Shown: positions 6,866 to 14,076 of the stretch, in pieces | Layout: the number at the start of each line of letters is the position of its first letter | Numbering within the stretch: the stretch's first letter is position 1 | Source of the DNA: an uncultured Methanomassiliicoccales archaeon | GTDB taxonomy: Archaea; Thermoplasmatota; Thermoplasmata; SG8-5 | Assembly (NCBI GenBank): GCA_938004075.1 | Contig: CALKWP010000188.1 | Location: 1 to 17,837, forward strand | Reading direction: 5' to 3' | Length of the DNA stretch: 17,837 bases | Program-made: the position numbers and the translations under genes | Notes under the pieces: model-generated | Database searches by the model: none | What the model was told of the DNA's origin: nothing | Seen by the model: the letters and a program-made list of their open reading frames with translations, nothing else

Positions 6866-7744
6866 ATGGCAAGAATCAAGACCGGGATATTTGGGTTGGA
6901 TCAACTCATCGAAGGCGGAGTGAGGGACAACACGGCAATAGTCATTGTGGGTTCCAGCGGTACTGGTAAGACAACTTTCGCAATGCAGTTCCTCATGCAC
7001 GGAATAGAGAACGGGGAGCAGGGCCTTTACGTGAGCATGGAGGAGTCGCCCGAGCAGCTCATGAAGGAAGCGGAGATGCTTGGCTGGGACATGAAGAAGC
7101 ATTACGAGAAATCGCTTTTCTTCATTCACCTGAAGGGCAAGAACTTCAAGAAGATGATAGATGAGCAGATACCCCAGCTGGTCAAGGCCAGAAGCGATTA
7201 CGACATCAAGACCAGGGTTGTCATCGACCCTATGACGCCGGTGATATGGGCGACGGAAGACAAACTTCAGCAGAGGGAGCTCATCGGAAAGCTGTTCTAC
7301 ACGCTGAAGGAGCTTGGCGTTGTCGTCGCGACCGTCGAGGAGCACTCAAGACCGGGCGAGATGATTGGCGAGGATGTCCTTCTGCCGGTATATCTCGCGG
7401 ACGGAGCCATCAACCTTGAATATTACCCGATCGGCGGGGCTTTCAACAGGACATTGAAGATAATCAAGATGAGAGGCACTCATCACGGCGAGGGAGTGTA
7501 TCCGTACATATTCGCCAGAGGCGCGGGCGCAATCATCCGCACATCATCTTCCGAGGCAGTGAAAACCGCAGAGCAGGGCGAGGACTTCGGGCCCATATTT
7601 GACGAGGCAATCAAAACCGCGGAATTCATAAAAGCACCCGAGAGCATCATCGTCAAGCTGAAGAAGATGAAGGAAACCTGGACATACAAATATTCACCGG
7701 AAGAAGCACTCCAGGTCATATTCGATTCCTACGGACTCAAGTGA
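6866..7744 (+). CDS. KaiC-like RecA-family ATPase, single domain
   Basis: This 292-residue protein opens with the KaiC signature TGIFGLDQLIEGGV and then carries Walker A GSSGTGKTT (29-37), paired glutamates Glu59-Glu60 in YVSMEES, and a Walker B strand RVVID (Asp121). The body continues through LFYTLKELGVVVATVEEH and ends with a helical extension beyond about 225 that is absent from ArlH/FlaH. Single-domain archaeal KaiC-like proteins hydrolyse or bind ATP as conformational switches; some also autophosphorylate. A GGAGG site (6854-6858) inside the end of the upstream gene fixes ATG 6866, 2 bases after the upstream stop. The frame is open back to 6665, but that extension only shadows the V4R gene. 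The neighbours suggest it is the energy-dependent switch of the complex. Confidence 0.88.
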   Translation: MARIKTGIFGLDQLIEGGVRDNTAIVIVGSSGTGKTTFAMQFLMHGIENGEQGLYVSMEESPEQLMKEAEMLGWDMKKHYEKSLFFIHLKGKNFKKMIDEQIPQLVKARSDYDIKTRVVIDPMTPVIWATEDKLQQRELIGKLFYTLKELGVVVATVEEHSRPGEMIGEDVLLPVYLADGAINLEYYPIGGAFNRTLKIIKMRGTHHGEGVYPYIFARGAGAIIRTSSSEAVKTAEQGEDFGPIFDEAIKTAEFIKAPESIIVKLKKMKETWTYKYSPEEALQVIFDSYGLK

Positions 7745-7764
7745 GCCCGAAAGGGAGGCCTTGA

Positions 7765-8556
7765 ATGGTAGAGAAGAAGAAGATCGACAAGAGGATGGAA
7801 GCCAAGACGGTGGTCCAGCTCAAGCACATGTTCGACATGGAGCTGAGGCGAATCAAGGAAGACAACAAGGTCGACATAATCATGTTCATCGGCATAGATG
7901 GCCGCATATTCGCCTCTATCATACCGACGATATTGGACCCGAACCAATTTCGCTTCCTGAACCTGCTGAAATCCGACCTCCCGTCGCTGTGCAGCCAGCT
8001 GAAAGGCGACAAGCTGCAGGTCAGCATCCAGCAGTACGACCGCGGGACGGTAGTCATCTCCGGAATCGGCGCCAACTGCTTCCTGGCATCCATTTTCTCG
8101 AAGCCGCTTTCCATCGAAACCATGGCGCCGACGATTTCCAACCTGGTCAATGGCAGCACGGTTCTCAACCACCTGTTCGAGCAGCGCCCCATAACGCCGG
8201 ATGCCCTGGCTGGCTATGACAAAGCCGTCGTTGAGGAGCTGGACAAGCTCACCAGGCAGCTGTTCGTCGAGAAGTTCGATGAGACCCGCGAGTACAAGAG
8301 AAACATGGAGCTCATGAAATACCTCAAGCAGAAGATCGGAAGCGTGGTGGGAATCGGCGCCGTTGACGAGGTAATCACTGTGACCATGAACGAGCTGGGC
8401 ACAAGCACAGCCTACATGAAGGATACTGACTGGATAAAATTCGTTGAGCGCATAATAGACAAGCACGTTCAGCCCAGGAACGGCGAGCTGGTGGCGGACC
8501 AGTGCCGCAAGACCTGGGTGCCGGAGATAGAGCGGAAGCTGAAGTCCTTCGTCTGA
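7765..8556 (+). CDS. Roadblock/LC7-like domain protein
   Basis: In this 263-residue protein, residues about 30-115 look like a Roadblock/LC7 fold: VDIIMFIGIDGRIFASIIP as the first strand pair, a helix FRFLNLLKSDLPSLCSQL, then LQVSIQQYDRGTVVISGIG as the central strands and a closing helix. Roadblock proteins are dimeric adaptors that regulate small Ras/MglA-type GTPases or anchor complexes. The C-terminal part (about 150-263) is helical and charged, with a conserved-looking VGIGAVDEVITVTMNELG segment, and I do not recognise it. A GGGAGG site (7753-7758) precedes ATG 7765, 20 bases after the KaiC-like gene. No small GTPase is encoded nearby, so the KaiC-like ATPase is the likely partner. The fold call is by pattern, at moderate confidence. 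Confidence 0.5.
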   Translation: MVEKKKIDKRMEAKTVVQLKHMFDMELRRIKEDNKVDIIMFIGIDGRIFASIIPTILDPNQFRFLNLLKSDLPSLCSQLKGDKLQVSIQQYDRGTVVISGIGANCFLASIFSKPLSIETMAPTISNLVNGSTVLNHLFEQRPITPDALAGYDKAVVEELDKLTRQLFVEKFDETREYKRNMELMKYLKQKIGSVVGIGAVDEVITVTMNELGTSTAYMKDTDWIKFVERIIDKHVQPRNGELVADQCRKTWVPEIERKLKSFV

Positions 8557-8569
8557 TGCAGGGATGGGA

Positions 8570-11206
8570 ATGGTAAGAAAAACCGTGAAGAAGGCGCGCA
8601 AGAGCGTGAAATCCGAGCCTGGAGAGAGTCAGAAAGCTGAAAGCATCCAGCCAGAGCCAGTTTTAGCGGATTCTTCAAAGCCATCTTCAAAAAAGGCCGA
8701 AGTGCGCTGCGAATTCTGCAACAAGCCGATGAAGGACGAGAAGACCAGAAAGATTCATCAGCGGAACGGCAGGCATAAGGCGGCAGAACCGCCGGTAAAA
8801 AAGGATAATGAGATTCAGGCCGCACTCCTGCAGATGAAAGACAACTTCGAGGACCAGCGCCAGTCATTGGCCAAGGACTTCAGGGAGCGCGAGGACCATC
8901 TCCAGAGGGAACTGGAAGAAGTGAAAACTGTCCTAAGAATGGAGATTGAGAGGCACAGGAAGGAGCTGGAGCGCATCAGCAAGGTCGAGAAGGACGTGGC
9001 AGCCGAGAAGCAGGAAAGCGCCGTCCAGGCGCCGGTAACAACGCCGCAACCTGAGGAATCGCGCCCGGTCGAATTGCAGCACGCAAGAACCCCGCCACCT
9101 AAAGCAATCGACCTGATACCCATGCACATCCCGGCCATACCCAAGAGGAAGTTTCACCCGCTTGATGAGAATGAGTCAATCCCGGACCTTGCAGACGACA
9201 TTAAAATCAAAACTGAAGTTCCGAAGATGGACCGAGCCGCTGTTGAGGAGGCCGTCAGGGAGCTTCTGGAGAAGAACATGCCTGCGGCGCCGGCCCAGGC
9301 GGACACCGGAAATCTCGGCGGGAAGATGAACCAGCTCGCTGGCAGGATGGACCTTCTCGAGGGAAAGCTCGAGCGCGGAATGTCTGAAATGAGAAAGACG
9401 CTGGAAAGATTTTCCAAGGAGAATGACGCCAAGAGGGTGGAGAGGGAGCTGGAGAAGATATCCGAGAAGGTCAATGACATCATGGAGGACTCCGGATACG
9501 GCGAGCGCCTGAGCGTGTCCAAGATACCGCCCACCATTCTTGAGATCGTGTACCAGGCGATACTGGATGATGTCCATCTCGAGATAGTTCGCACGAAAGG
9601 CGCGCAGGACGCGGATAAGATCGCAAGGGCCGCCCTCGAGGAGGTCCGCCTCAAGACAAGCGGAAGCGAGTTGTTCAAGTTCGACGGGCGGAAGATAGTC
9701 ACCGACAACCTGGCCAAGTCCATTGAGGCTAATTTGATTTCAGCGAAACAGATCCAGACGACATACGATGTCCTGATGGACCGCCTGCTGGAAACAGTGC
9801 CGCAGCACAAGGCCAAAAACTTTACTGGCATGATAAAGATAAAGAGCCAGGAATTTGCAGTGGACAGGGCCACTAAACTCACAAAGGACCTTTCCCGCAT
9901 CGACAAGCAGCTGGATTCCACGAGCCACATGGTTGCGGCCATGGCCGCCAACATCAGCTCCCAAACCCTCTCGCTCCATGAGAAGATAAACCAGATAAAC
10001 GAGAAATCCCTGGCTTCGAAGGCCGACAGGGAGGAATTGGAAGCCCTCAGGGCCAAGCTGGACGAGTCCGGCGAGAGATTCATGCGCCTGGCCGATGAGA
10101 TTTCCCTGTTGAAAGCAGAAATCGAGATGAAATCCAGCATACGGGAGAAGGAAGAGGTTGCTGATGCCCACAATGCAGACATTTTCCTTACACCGGGAGA
10201 GGAGCCATTCATCCCGCCGGACGTTCCCGAGGGGGGTGTTTTCACGACCCAGCCCAAGGCGGGCGAGCCGGAAGAAACTGGAACAAAGAGCCCTGACACA
10301 CCCACCGAGGACGATTCCCAGTTCATCGAGCCGATACTGACCGCAATTTCCGGCGGCGCCGACTCCAAGACCGCCATCGTAAACCGGACCGGCCTGGAGA
10401 ACGATGCCGTTTCCCGGGTGCTGGCAAGCCTTGTGGAATCCAAGAAAATCATCGAGAAGAAATCGGGAAAAAGGTCGAGGTACACAACGCTGGAACTGGA
10501 ATTGAACAAGGCCAGGGACGAGCCCGCCCCGGAGAAGAAGGGCAAAAAAGCCGGAAAGAAGAAGGCCGCGGAAGCGCCCGGATCCGAACCAGAACCAGCC
10601 CCGAAGGAACCTGAGCCGACTCCAGAGCCGGAAGTTACGGAATTCAAGCCCGGCATCATAGTGCTCGATGATTCCCCTGAAGACGCGATGGCAGAGCCAG
10701 TCCCGAGAAGGAAGAAGGCCAAGAAGATGCTCGAGGAGGAGCCCGAGGAAGCCGAGCCGGCTCCCGAGCAAGAGCCGATTCCCGAGCCCATCGCTCAACC
10801 GGAATCCATTTCTGAGCCCGATGAGGAGCCCGCGCACAAAGGAAGGAAGAAGGCTAGGAAGGAATCGGAAGAGCCGAAGCAAAAAAATGAGCCAGACCCG
10901 GCCCCGGAACCGGAGCCAACGGTCACGGACGACATTCCGATAATCAAGAAATCGCTGTCCGAGCTATCCGATGAAGAGGCCCAGGTCCTGGAAGCCATCG
11001 GCGACGGGTCCGTCACGCTGTCCGGCGTCCAGTCAAAGGTCGGGAAGCACCTCAAGAGGTTCGCGCTGCTGAGGGCGCTTCGCGTCCTCATAGACTCCGG
11101 CCACGTTGGGATTTCGACCAAGGGCCGCATGGAACTGTATCACAGAATCACTGTCGAAAAAATGGATATACCGATAGAGGAGAAACGTAAAAAGGAGGTG
11201 AAGTGA
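8570..11206 (+). CDS. large scaffold: C2H2 zinc finger, coiled coils, basic/acidic-proline tracts, two winged helices
   Basis: I recognise no named family for this 878-residue protein. In order it has a basic N-terminus; a C2H2 zinc finger, Cys47-x2-Cys50-x12-His63-x5-His69; a coiled coil (about 80-150); a linker; a second coiled coil (about 251-307); a helical globular part (about 315-430); a third coiled coil (about 436-530); a winged helix (about 584-643, IVNRTGLENDAVSRVLASL); three alternating Lys/Arg-rich and Glu-Pro-rich modules (about 655-785); and a C-terminal winged helix (about 795-862, ending GHVGISTKGRMELYHRI). No transmembrane segment or enzyme motif is visible. AGGG at 8560-8563 favours ATG 8570; ATG 8564 is two codons earlier. 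The zinc finger and winged helices could bind DNA or protein, and the coiled coils should give an elongated oligomer. It is the likely organising subunit of the operon's complex. Confidence 0.8.
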   Translation: MVRKTVKKARKSVKSEPGESQKAESIQPEPVLADSSKPSSKKAEVRCEFCNKPMKDEKTRKIHQRNGRHKAAEPPVKKDNEIQAALLQMKDNFEDQRQSLAKDFREREDHLQRELEEVKTVLRMEIERHRKELERISKVEKDVAAEKQESAVQAPVTTPQPEESRPVELQHARTPPPKAIDLIPMHIPAIPKRKFHPLDENESIPDLADDIKIKTEVPKMDRAAVEEAVRELLEKNMPAAPAQADTGNLGGKMNQLAGRMDLLEGKLERGMSEMRKTLERFSKENDAKRVERELEKISEKVNDIMEDSGYGERLSVSKIPPTILEIVYQAILDDVHLEIVRTKGAQDADKIARAALEEVRLKTSGSELFKFDGRKIVTDNLAKSIEANLISAKQIQTTYDVLMDRLLETVPQHKAKNFTGMIKIKSQEFAVDRATKLTKDLSRIDKQLDSTSHMVAAMAANISSQTLSLHEKINQINEKSLASKADREELEALRAKLDESGERFMRLADEISLLKAEIEMKSSIREKEEVADAHNADIFLTPGEEPFIPPDVPEGGVFTTQPKAGEPEETGTKSPDTPTEDDSQFIEPILTAISGGADSKTAIVNRTGLENDAVSRVLASLVESKKIIEKKSGKRSRYTTLELELNKARDEPAPEKKGKKAGKKKAAEAPGSEPEPAPKEPEPTPEPEVTEFKPGIIVLDDSPEDAMAEPVPRRKKAKKMLEEEPEEAEPAPEQEPIPEPIAQPESISEPDEEPAHKGRKKARKESEEPKQKNEPDPAPEPEPTVTDDIPIIKKSLSELSDEEAQVLEAIGDGSVTLSGVQSKVGKHLKRFALLRALRVLIDSGHVGISTKGRMELYHRITVEKMDIPIEEKRKKEVK
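10534..10920 (+). repeat. three alternating basic / acidic-proline modules inside the scaffold gene
   Basis: Three consecutive modules each begin with a Lys/Arg cluster (KKGKKAGKKK, RRKKAKKM, HKGRKKARK) and run into a tract rich in Glu-Pro dipeptides (PEPAPKEPEPTPEPE and similar). They start near 10534, 10700 and 10835. The pattern is a degenerate internal repeat typical of disordered, charge-patterned linkers. Confidence 0.6.
11191..11200 (+). promoter_or_regulatory. strong Shine-Dalgarno deciding a TTG start
   Basis: AAAGGAGGTG is an almost perfect anti-16S match lying inside the last codons of the scaffold gene, 7 bases before TTG 11208. No ATG fits this spacing, so the TTG is very probably the true start. 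Confidence 0.7.
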
Positions 11207-11207
11207 A

Positions 11208-11834
11208 TTGCTAGATGTAGCATTGGTCTCGCTTATCCAAGACATGAGCGAGAAGGCTGGTGTAGAAGGCACCATCCAATACTGGGCTAGAGTAGGTGAA
11301 AGCCTGGCCAAGAGAATGGGAAAGGAAGCGTACATGGGCTGGCCCTCGTTCAACGTGGCGTTGAGGGAAGGGAGAACAGCATTCTCCATTGAGGGAAGCG
11401 TAACGGCCTTGACCGATTTGGCCATAACTGACGTCGACGGCGACGTTGTGGGGTACATTTACGCCCTTGAGACCTGTGTCTTTAATCCCACGATAGTGCG
11501 GATAAGATACAGCGTGGGCGAGCTGCCCCGCGCAGACAGCGCGGTCGCGGAAGAGTACAACAACAGCGTTCGCGATACGGCGGTCTGCAACTTCTGCGTG
11601 ATACACCAGAGGTTCAGGGAAGAGGTTGCGAAGAATATCTCGATCGCCGATCAAAGTCTCGATTGCGTCCAGCTGGCGAATCGCGGATTTGCCGGCGAGA
11701 CGAAGATAACCGAGGACGCGCTCAAGAAGATTGGCATCAACCCGGAATATGTTCGCAGCTTGCTGAGGAATTACGCATGCGTCTACGCCATAATGATGCG
11801 CGGCGCAAGGTTGAAAGGCGAAGCGGAGGACTGA
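11208..11834 (+). CDS. unrecognised Cys-containing protein, paralogue A of a tandem pair
   Basis: The 208-residue soluble protein starts at TTG, one base after the scaffold gene's stop. The N-terminal half is helical (LVSLIQDMSEKAGVEGTIQYWARVGESLAKRM). The C-terminal half carries EEYNNSV, then CNFCVIHQRFREEVAKNI, then a helix YVRSLLRNYACVYAIM. The next gene repeats this layout: a similar helix, E-Y-x-N-S-V, C-x-I-H-Q-x-F-R and L-R-N-x-A-x-V-x-x-M. The shared Cys and His in the C-x-I-H-Q motif could bind a metal or cofactor. The alternating helices and paired cysteines recall V4R or methanogen output-type sensor domains, but the resemblance is too weak to name. It probably acts with the operon's ATPase and scaffold. 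Confidence 0.75.
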   Translation: MLDVALVSLIQDMSEKAGVEGTIQYWARVGESLAKRMGKEAYMGWPSFNVALREGRTAFSIEGSVTALTDLAITDVDGDVVGYIYALETCVFNPTIVRIRYSVGELPRADSAVAEEYNNSVRDTAVCNFCVIHQRFREEVAKNISIADQSLDCVQLANRGFAGETKITEDALKKIGINPEYVRSLLRNYACVYAIMMRGARLKGEAED

Positions 11835-11838
11835 TTGA

Positions 11839-12453
11839 ATGAACGAGAGAAGGAAATTCCTGATAGACGACAATCCCTTCGTGGACGTAGCGGCCTGCCT
11901 GTTCCTTGAGGACATCGCGGACAAGCAGGGAGCCAGCGGAATGAACAATTACCTGGTGAGTTTGGCCACTTCGCTGGCAAAGAGCATGCCTGAAGAGGAG
12001 TACCGCACCTGGGACGCGTTCCTTGACTCGCTGGTGAAGGGCGAATCCATCATATCCGCATTCGAGGATGTGATAACCATAACGCCTCACTGTGCAGTGA
12101 CCACCAAGTGCCCGTTCACAAAGGGCTGGCAGGAGTACACCAAGAGGATAGGCACATTCTCCAAGATACACGCGGATGTTGCGGAATATTATAATTCCGT
12201 CTACAAGCCAGGCACCATCAACAGCATGTGCATCATCCATCAGACATTCAGGAACGCTGCCGCCGACCGCATAAAGGTCGCGGGCAAGCCCCTGAAGATA
12301 GCGCAGATAGCTGCGGTCTGGGAGGACGGCAACCGCAAGGTCGCCCCCGAGGAATGGATGCCCATCCTGCTGGAAAAGGCGCAGATATCGCGCACCGACC
12401 TGAACATGATACTCAGGAACAACGCTGACGTCTGGGTCATGTATACTGACTGA
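11839..12453 (+). CDS. unrecognised Cys-containing protein, paralogue B of a tandem pair
   Basis: This 204-residue protein is a diverged copy of the preceding one. Shared elements are an ASxxNYLxSLATSLAKSM-like helix, AEYYNSV, MCIIHQTFR (against FCVIHQRFR) and MILRNNADVWVMY at the end. It has additional cysteines, HCAVTTKC near residue 90, in a part where paralogue A has a single Cys. Both keep one Cys three residues before the His of the IHQ motif. A GGAGG site at 11825-11829 precedes ATG 11839, 4 bases after the upstream stop. It is the last gene of the operon and is followed by a hairpin. Duplicated and diverged copies suggest a heterodimer. The function is unknown. Confidence 0.75.
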   Translation: MNERRKFLIDDNPFVDVAACLFLEDIADKQGASGMNNYLVSLATSLAKSMPEEEYRTWDAFLDSLVKGESIISAFEDVITITPHCAVTTKCPFTKGWQEYTKRIGTFSKIHADVAEYYNSVYKPGTINSMCIIHQTFRNAAADRIKVAGKPLKIAQIAAVWEDGNRKVAPEEWMPILLEKAQISRTDLNMILRNNADVWVMYTD

Positions 12454-12482
12454 AGCCCGCGTGAAGGCGACAACCCAATCAA

Positions 12483-12514
12483 GCGCCGCGGCACAACCGC
12501 TGCGGCGCGATTTT
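12483..12514 (+). terminator. GC-rich hairpin after the signalling operon
   Basis: The arms GCGCCGCGGC (12483-12492) and GCTGCGGCGC (12499-12508) form a 10-bp stem with one G-U pair and a 6-base loop, followed by GATTTT. The T-run is short, so termination may be partial. No TATA box is visible before the next gene, which may depend on read-through. Confidence 0.5.
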
Positions 12515-12539
12515 CCCCAAGCGTTGTGAAGGTGTACCA

Positions 12540-13094
12540 TTGCAGGAACTGGCCAGGTCTGGAGACTACGTTTTCCACAAGCTCGAAGACGCATCGGAGG
12601 TAAATAAATTCAGGATTCTAGGCATGGAGGACGGGAGGTTCCAGGGCGGCGGCTTCGAGTTCTTCCGCGGCCTCGGCATCATCGGCTATGAGAAGACATT
12701 CAAGATATGGCTGAGGAAGTTCCCGCGTCCGATTTTCATAGTCTGCGTCAAGGGCAGCGAGATAATCTCATGGGTGTTCCTGGAGGAATGGGAAGGCGCG
12801 GCAACAGACGGCATGGCCATATGGGTGCTCAGGGCGATTGAAACCCTGCCAGGCATGAGGAAGAAGAAGCTCGGCTACAAATTGCTCATGCTCAGCGCCC
12901 AGCAATGCGTCGGGTACATGGTGACGAAGCCCCTCACCCCGGAAGCCAACAAATTCTTCAAGGAGGCAGGGTTCATGGAGCCGGCGGAGTTCAAGAAACC
13001 GCCGTTCGACGTGTCCAGGCATCCCGGGTATCTCATTCTGCCGCCGTACAGGAAAGCGATGCTGATGGAGAAGTTCGGGGAGCATTTCAGGTAG
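12540..13094 (+). CDS. probable GNAT-fold N-acetyltransferase-like protein
   Basis: The 184-residue protein starts at TTG 12540, set by GAAGGTG at 12528-12534. The order of elements fits a GNAT fold: strands PRPIFIVCVKGSEIISWVFLEEW and GMAIWVLRAIETLP, a positively charged turn RKKKLGYKLLMLSAQQC at the acetyl-CoA site position, a strand GYMVTKPLT, then EANKFFKEAGF, the usual helix and GF ending. The classic R/Q-x-x-G-x-G/A loop is degenerate (K-K-L-G-Y-K), so acetyl-CoA binding is uncertain. The substrate is unknown. It follows the signalling operon after the hairpin without a promoter of its own that I can see, and may belong to it functionally. It is convergent with the next gene. Confidence 0.5.
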   Translation: MQELARSGDYVFHKLEDASEVNKFRILGMEDGRFQGGGFEFFRGLGIIGYEKTFKIWLRKFPRPIFIVCVKGSEIISWVFLEEWEGAATDGMAIWVLRAIETLPGMRKKKLGYKLLMLSAQQCVGYMVTKPLTPEANKFFKEAGFMEPAEFKKPPFDVSRHPGYLILPPYRKAMLMEKFGEHFR

Positions 13095-13147
13095 CACTGC
13101 CAGTCCGGTCTGGTTAGCAGTTGCTGTGGTGCCAATCAATTATAATT

Positions 13148-13177
13148 AAAAAAATTGGCCGGCCTCTCAGCCGGCCA
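13148..13177 (-). terminator. intrinsic-type terminator of the NucS-N/RQC/HRDC gene
   Basis: On the minus strand a perfect 8-bp stem TGGCCGGC / GCCGGCCA with a 6-base loop is followed by AA and seven T residues (A-run at 13148-13154 on the plus strand). It lies 8 bases past the stop of the minus-strand gene and has the full structure of a bacterial intrinsic terminator. It is also placed to limit read-through between the convergent genes. Confidence 0.75.
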
Positions 13178-13185
13178 TTGCGGGA

Positions 13186-14076
13186 TCAAAGCATCCCCAG
13201 TATCTCGGCGCCGTACTTCTGCGCCCTTGCCTCGCCGATGCCGTAAATCCCCTGGAGGTCCTCCAGGGTCTTCGGGTCTCTGCTGGCAATCTCGACCAGC
13301 GTCTTGTTCTTGAGGACGCAGTACCTGGGCTGCCCGAGCTCGGCTGATTTCCTGTCGCGCCATTCCTTGAGTACCGCTTTGCGGCGCTCCACTTCCTCGG
13401 TGCCCAGCTTGGACTCCGCTTCAACGGGAACATCTCCGCCGGCCAGGACGTCCAGGCCCTTGCTGGTGACTACCAGGACAGGGAACTCGGAATCCTCGAC
13501 GTATGCGAGGTAGTTCTCCTGTATCAGCCAGTCGACGAGGCTGAGAACCTCTTTCATGCTGGTCTCCTTGGCGACGCCGTAGGTGCCCAGCTTGCTGATG
13601 TTGATGGTCAGGATCTTCTTGGACACTGAACCTGTCAGGATCCGGGCGATTGTGGTCCTGCCGTAGTTCCCGCCGAGGTCGAACACGCACTTCAGAATGG
13701 ACATTGCCAGGCTGTTAGTCTGCTTGCCGGAAGAAATGCCTTGCATGGCTGTTATCTCAGTGAACTGGAGGGTGAGCTGCTGCCCGTCCTCGGTGGTCGC
13801 GAAGAACTCAATCTCGGCGTCTGCCAGGTTTCTGGCAATCGAGATTTCAGCGCCGCCGTCGATGTAGCACAAGGGCCGCACACCGTTCCCCAGGTTGTGA
13901 ACAATGACCGTTCCATCCGGCCTGGCGCTTACCAGCACCTTGGCCTGGAATTCTTTCGTGACTGATGCATTGGCATATGTGCCCTTGCACTCCCCCACTA
14001 TGATGATGTTCTGCAGGTTCATTTCCTGCTCGTTCGTTTTGCCGTTCTTTTCCGTTTTTGCGGTTTGTGTATTCAT
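13186..14076 (-). CDS. NucS N-terminal-like, RQC winged-helix and HRDC domain protein (no helicase, no nuclease)
   Basis: The 296-residue protein seems built only from nucleic-acid-binding modules. Residues 21-108 follow the N-terminal domain of NucS/EndoMS: GECKGTYANASVTKEF, then ARPDGTVIVH, then RPLCYI. Residues 120-214 match the RecQ C-terminal winged helix: LKCVFDLGGNYGRTTIARIL, then ISKLGTYGVAKETSMKEV, then VLVVTSKGLDVLAGG. Residues 228-296 are an HRDC domain: RRKAVLKEWRDRKSAELGQP, then LVEIASRDPKTLEDLQGIYG, then IGEARAQKYGAEIL. Neither the RecQ ATPase nor the RecB-like nuclease of NucS is present. The role is probably binding of branched or single-stranded DNA in repair or replication restart. 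ATG 14076 is preceded by GTGA; ATG at residue 19 (MNLQNIII) is an alternative. An intrinsic-type terminator follows. Confidence 0.8.
   Translation of the reverse strand: MNTQTAKTEKNGKTNEQEMNLQNIIIVGECKGTYANASVTKEFQAKVLVSARPDGTVIVHNLGNGVRPLCYIDGGAEISIARNLADAEIEFFATTEDGQQLTLQFTEITAMQGISSGKQTNSLAMSILKCVFDLGGNYGRTTIARILTGSVSKKILTINISKLGTYGVAKETSMKEVLSLVDWLIQENYLAYVEDSEFPVLVVTSKGLDVLAGGDVPVEAESKLGTEEVERRKAVLKEWRDRKSAELGQPRYCVLKNKTLVEIASRDPKTLEDLQGIYGIGEARAQKYGAEILGML

Noticed and set aside
7729..8601. 290-codon minus-strand reading frame
   Set aside because: Antisense to the Roadblock-like gene, which has a good ribosome site and operon spacing.
9154..10791. 545-codon minus-strand reading frame
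   Set aside because: It is antisense to the scaffold gene, very rich in Ser and low-complexity, and has no ribosome site or domain. It reflects codon bias of the Glu/Lys-rich plus-strand gene.
9740..10882. 380-codon minus-strand reading frame
   Set aside because: Second antisense shadow over the same gene, with Leu/Arg/Gly-rich composition and no recognisable domain.
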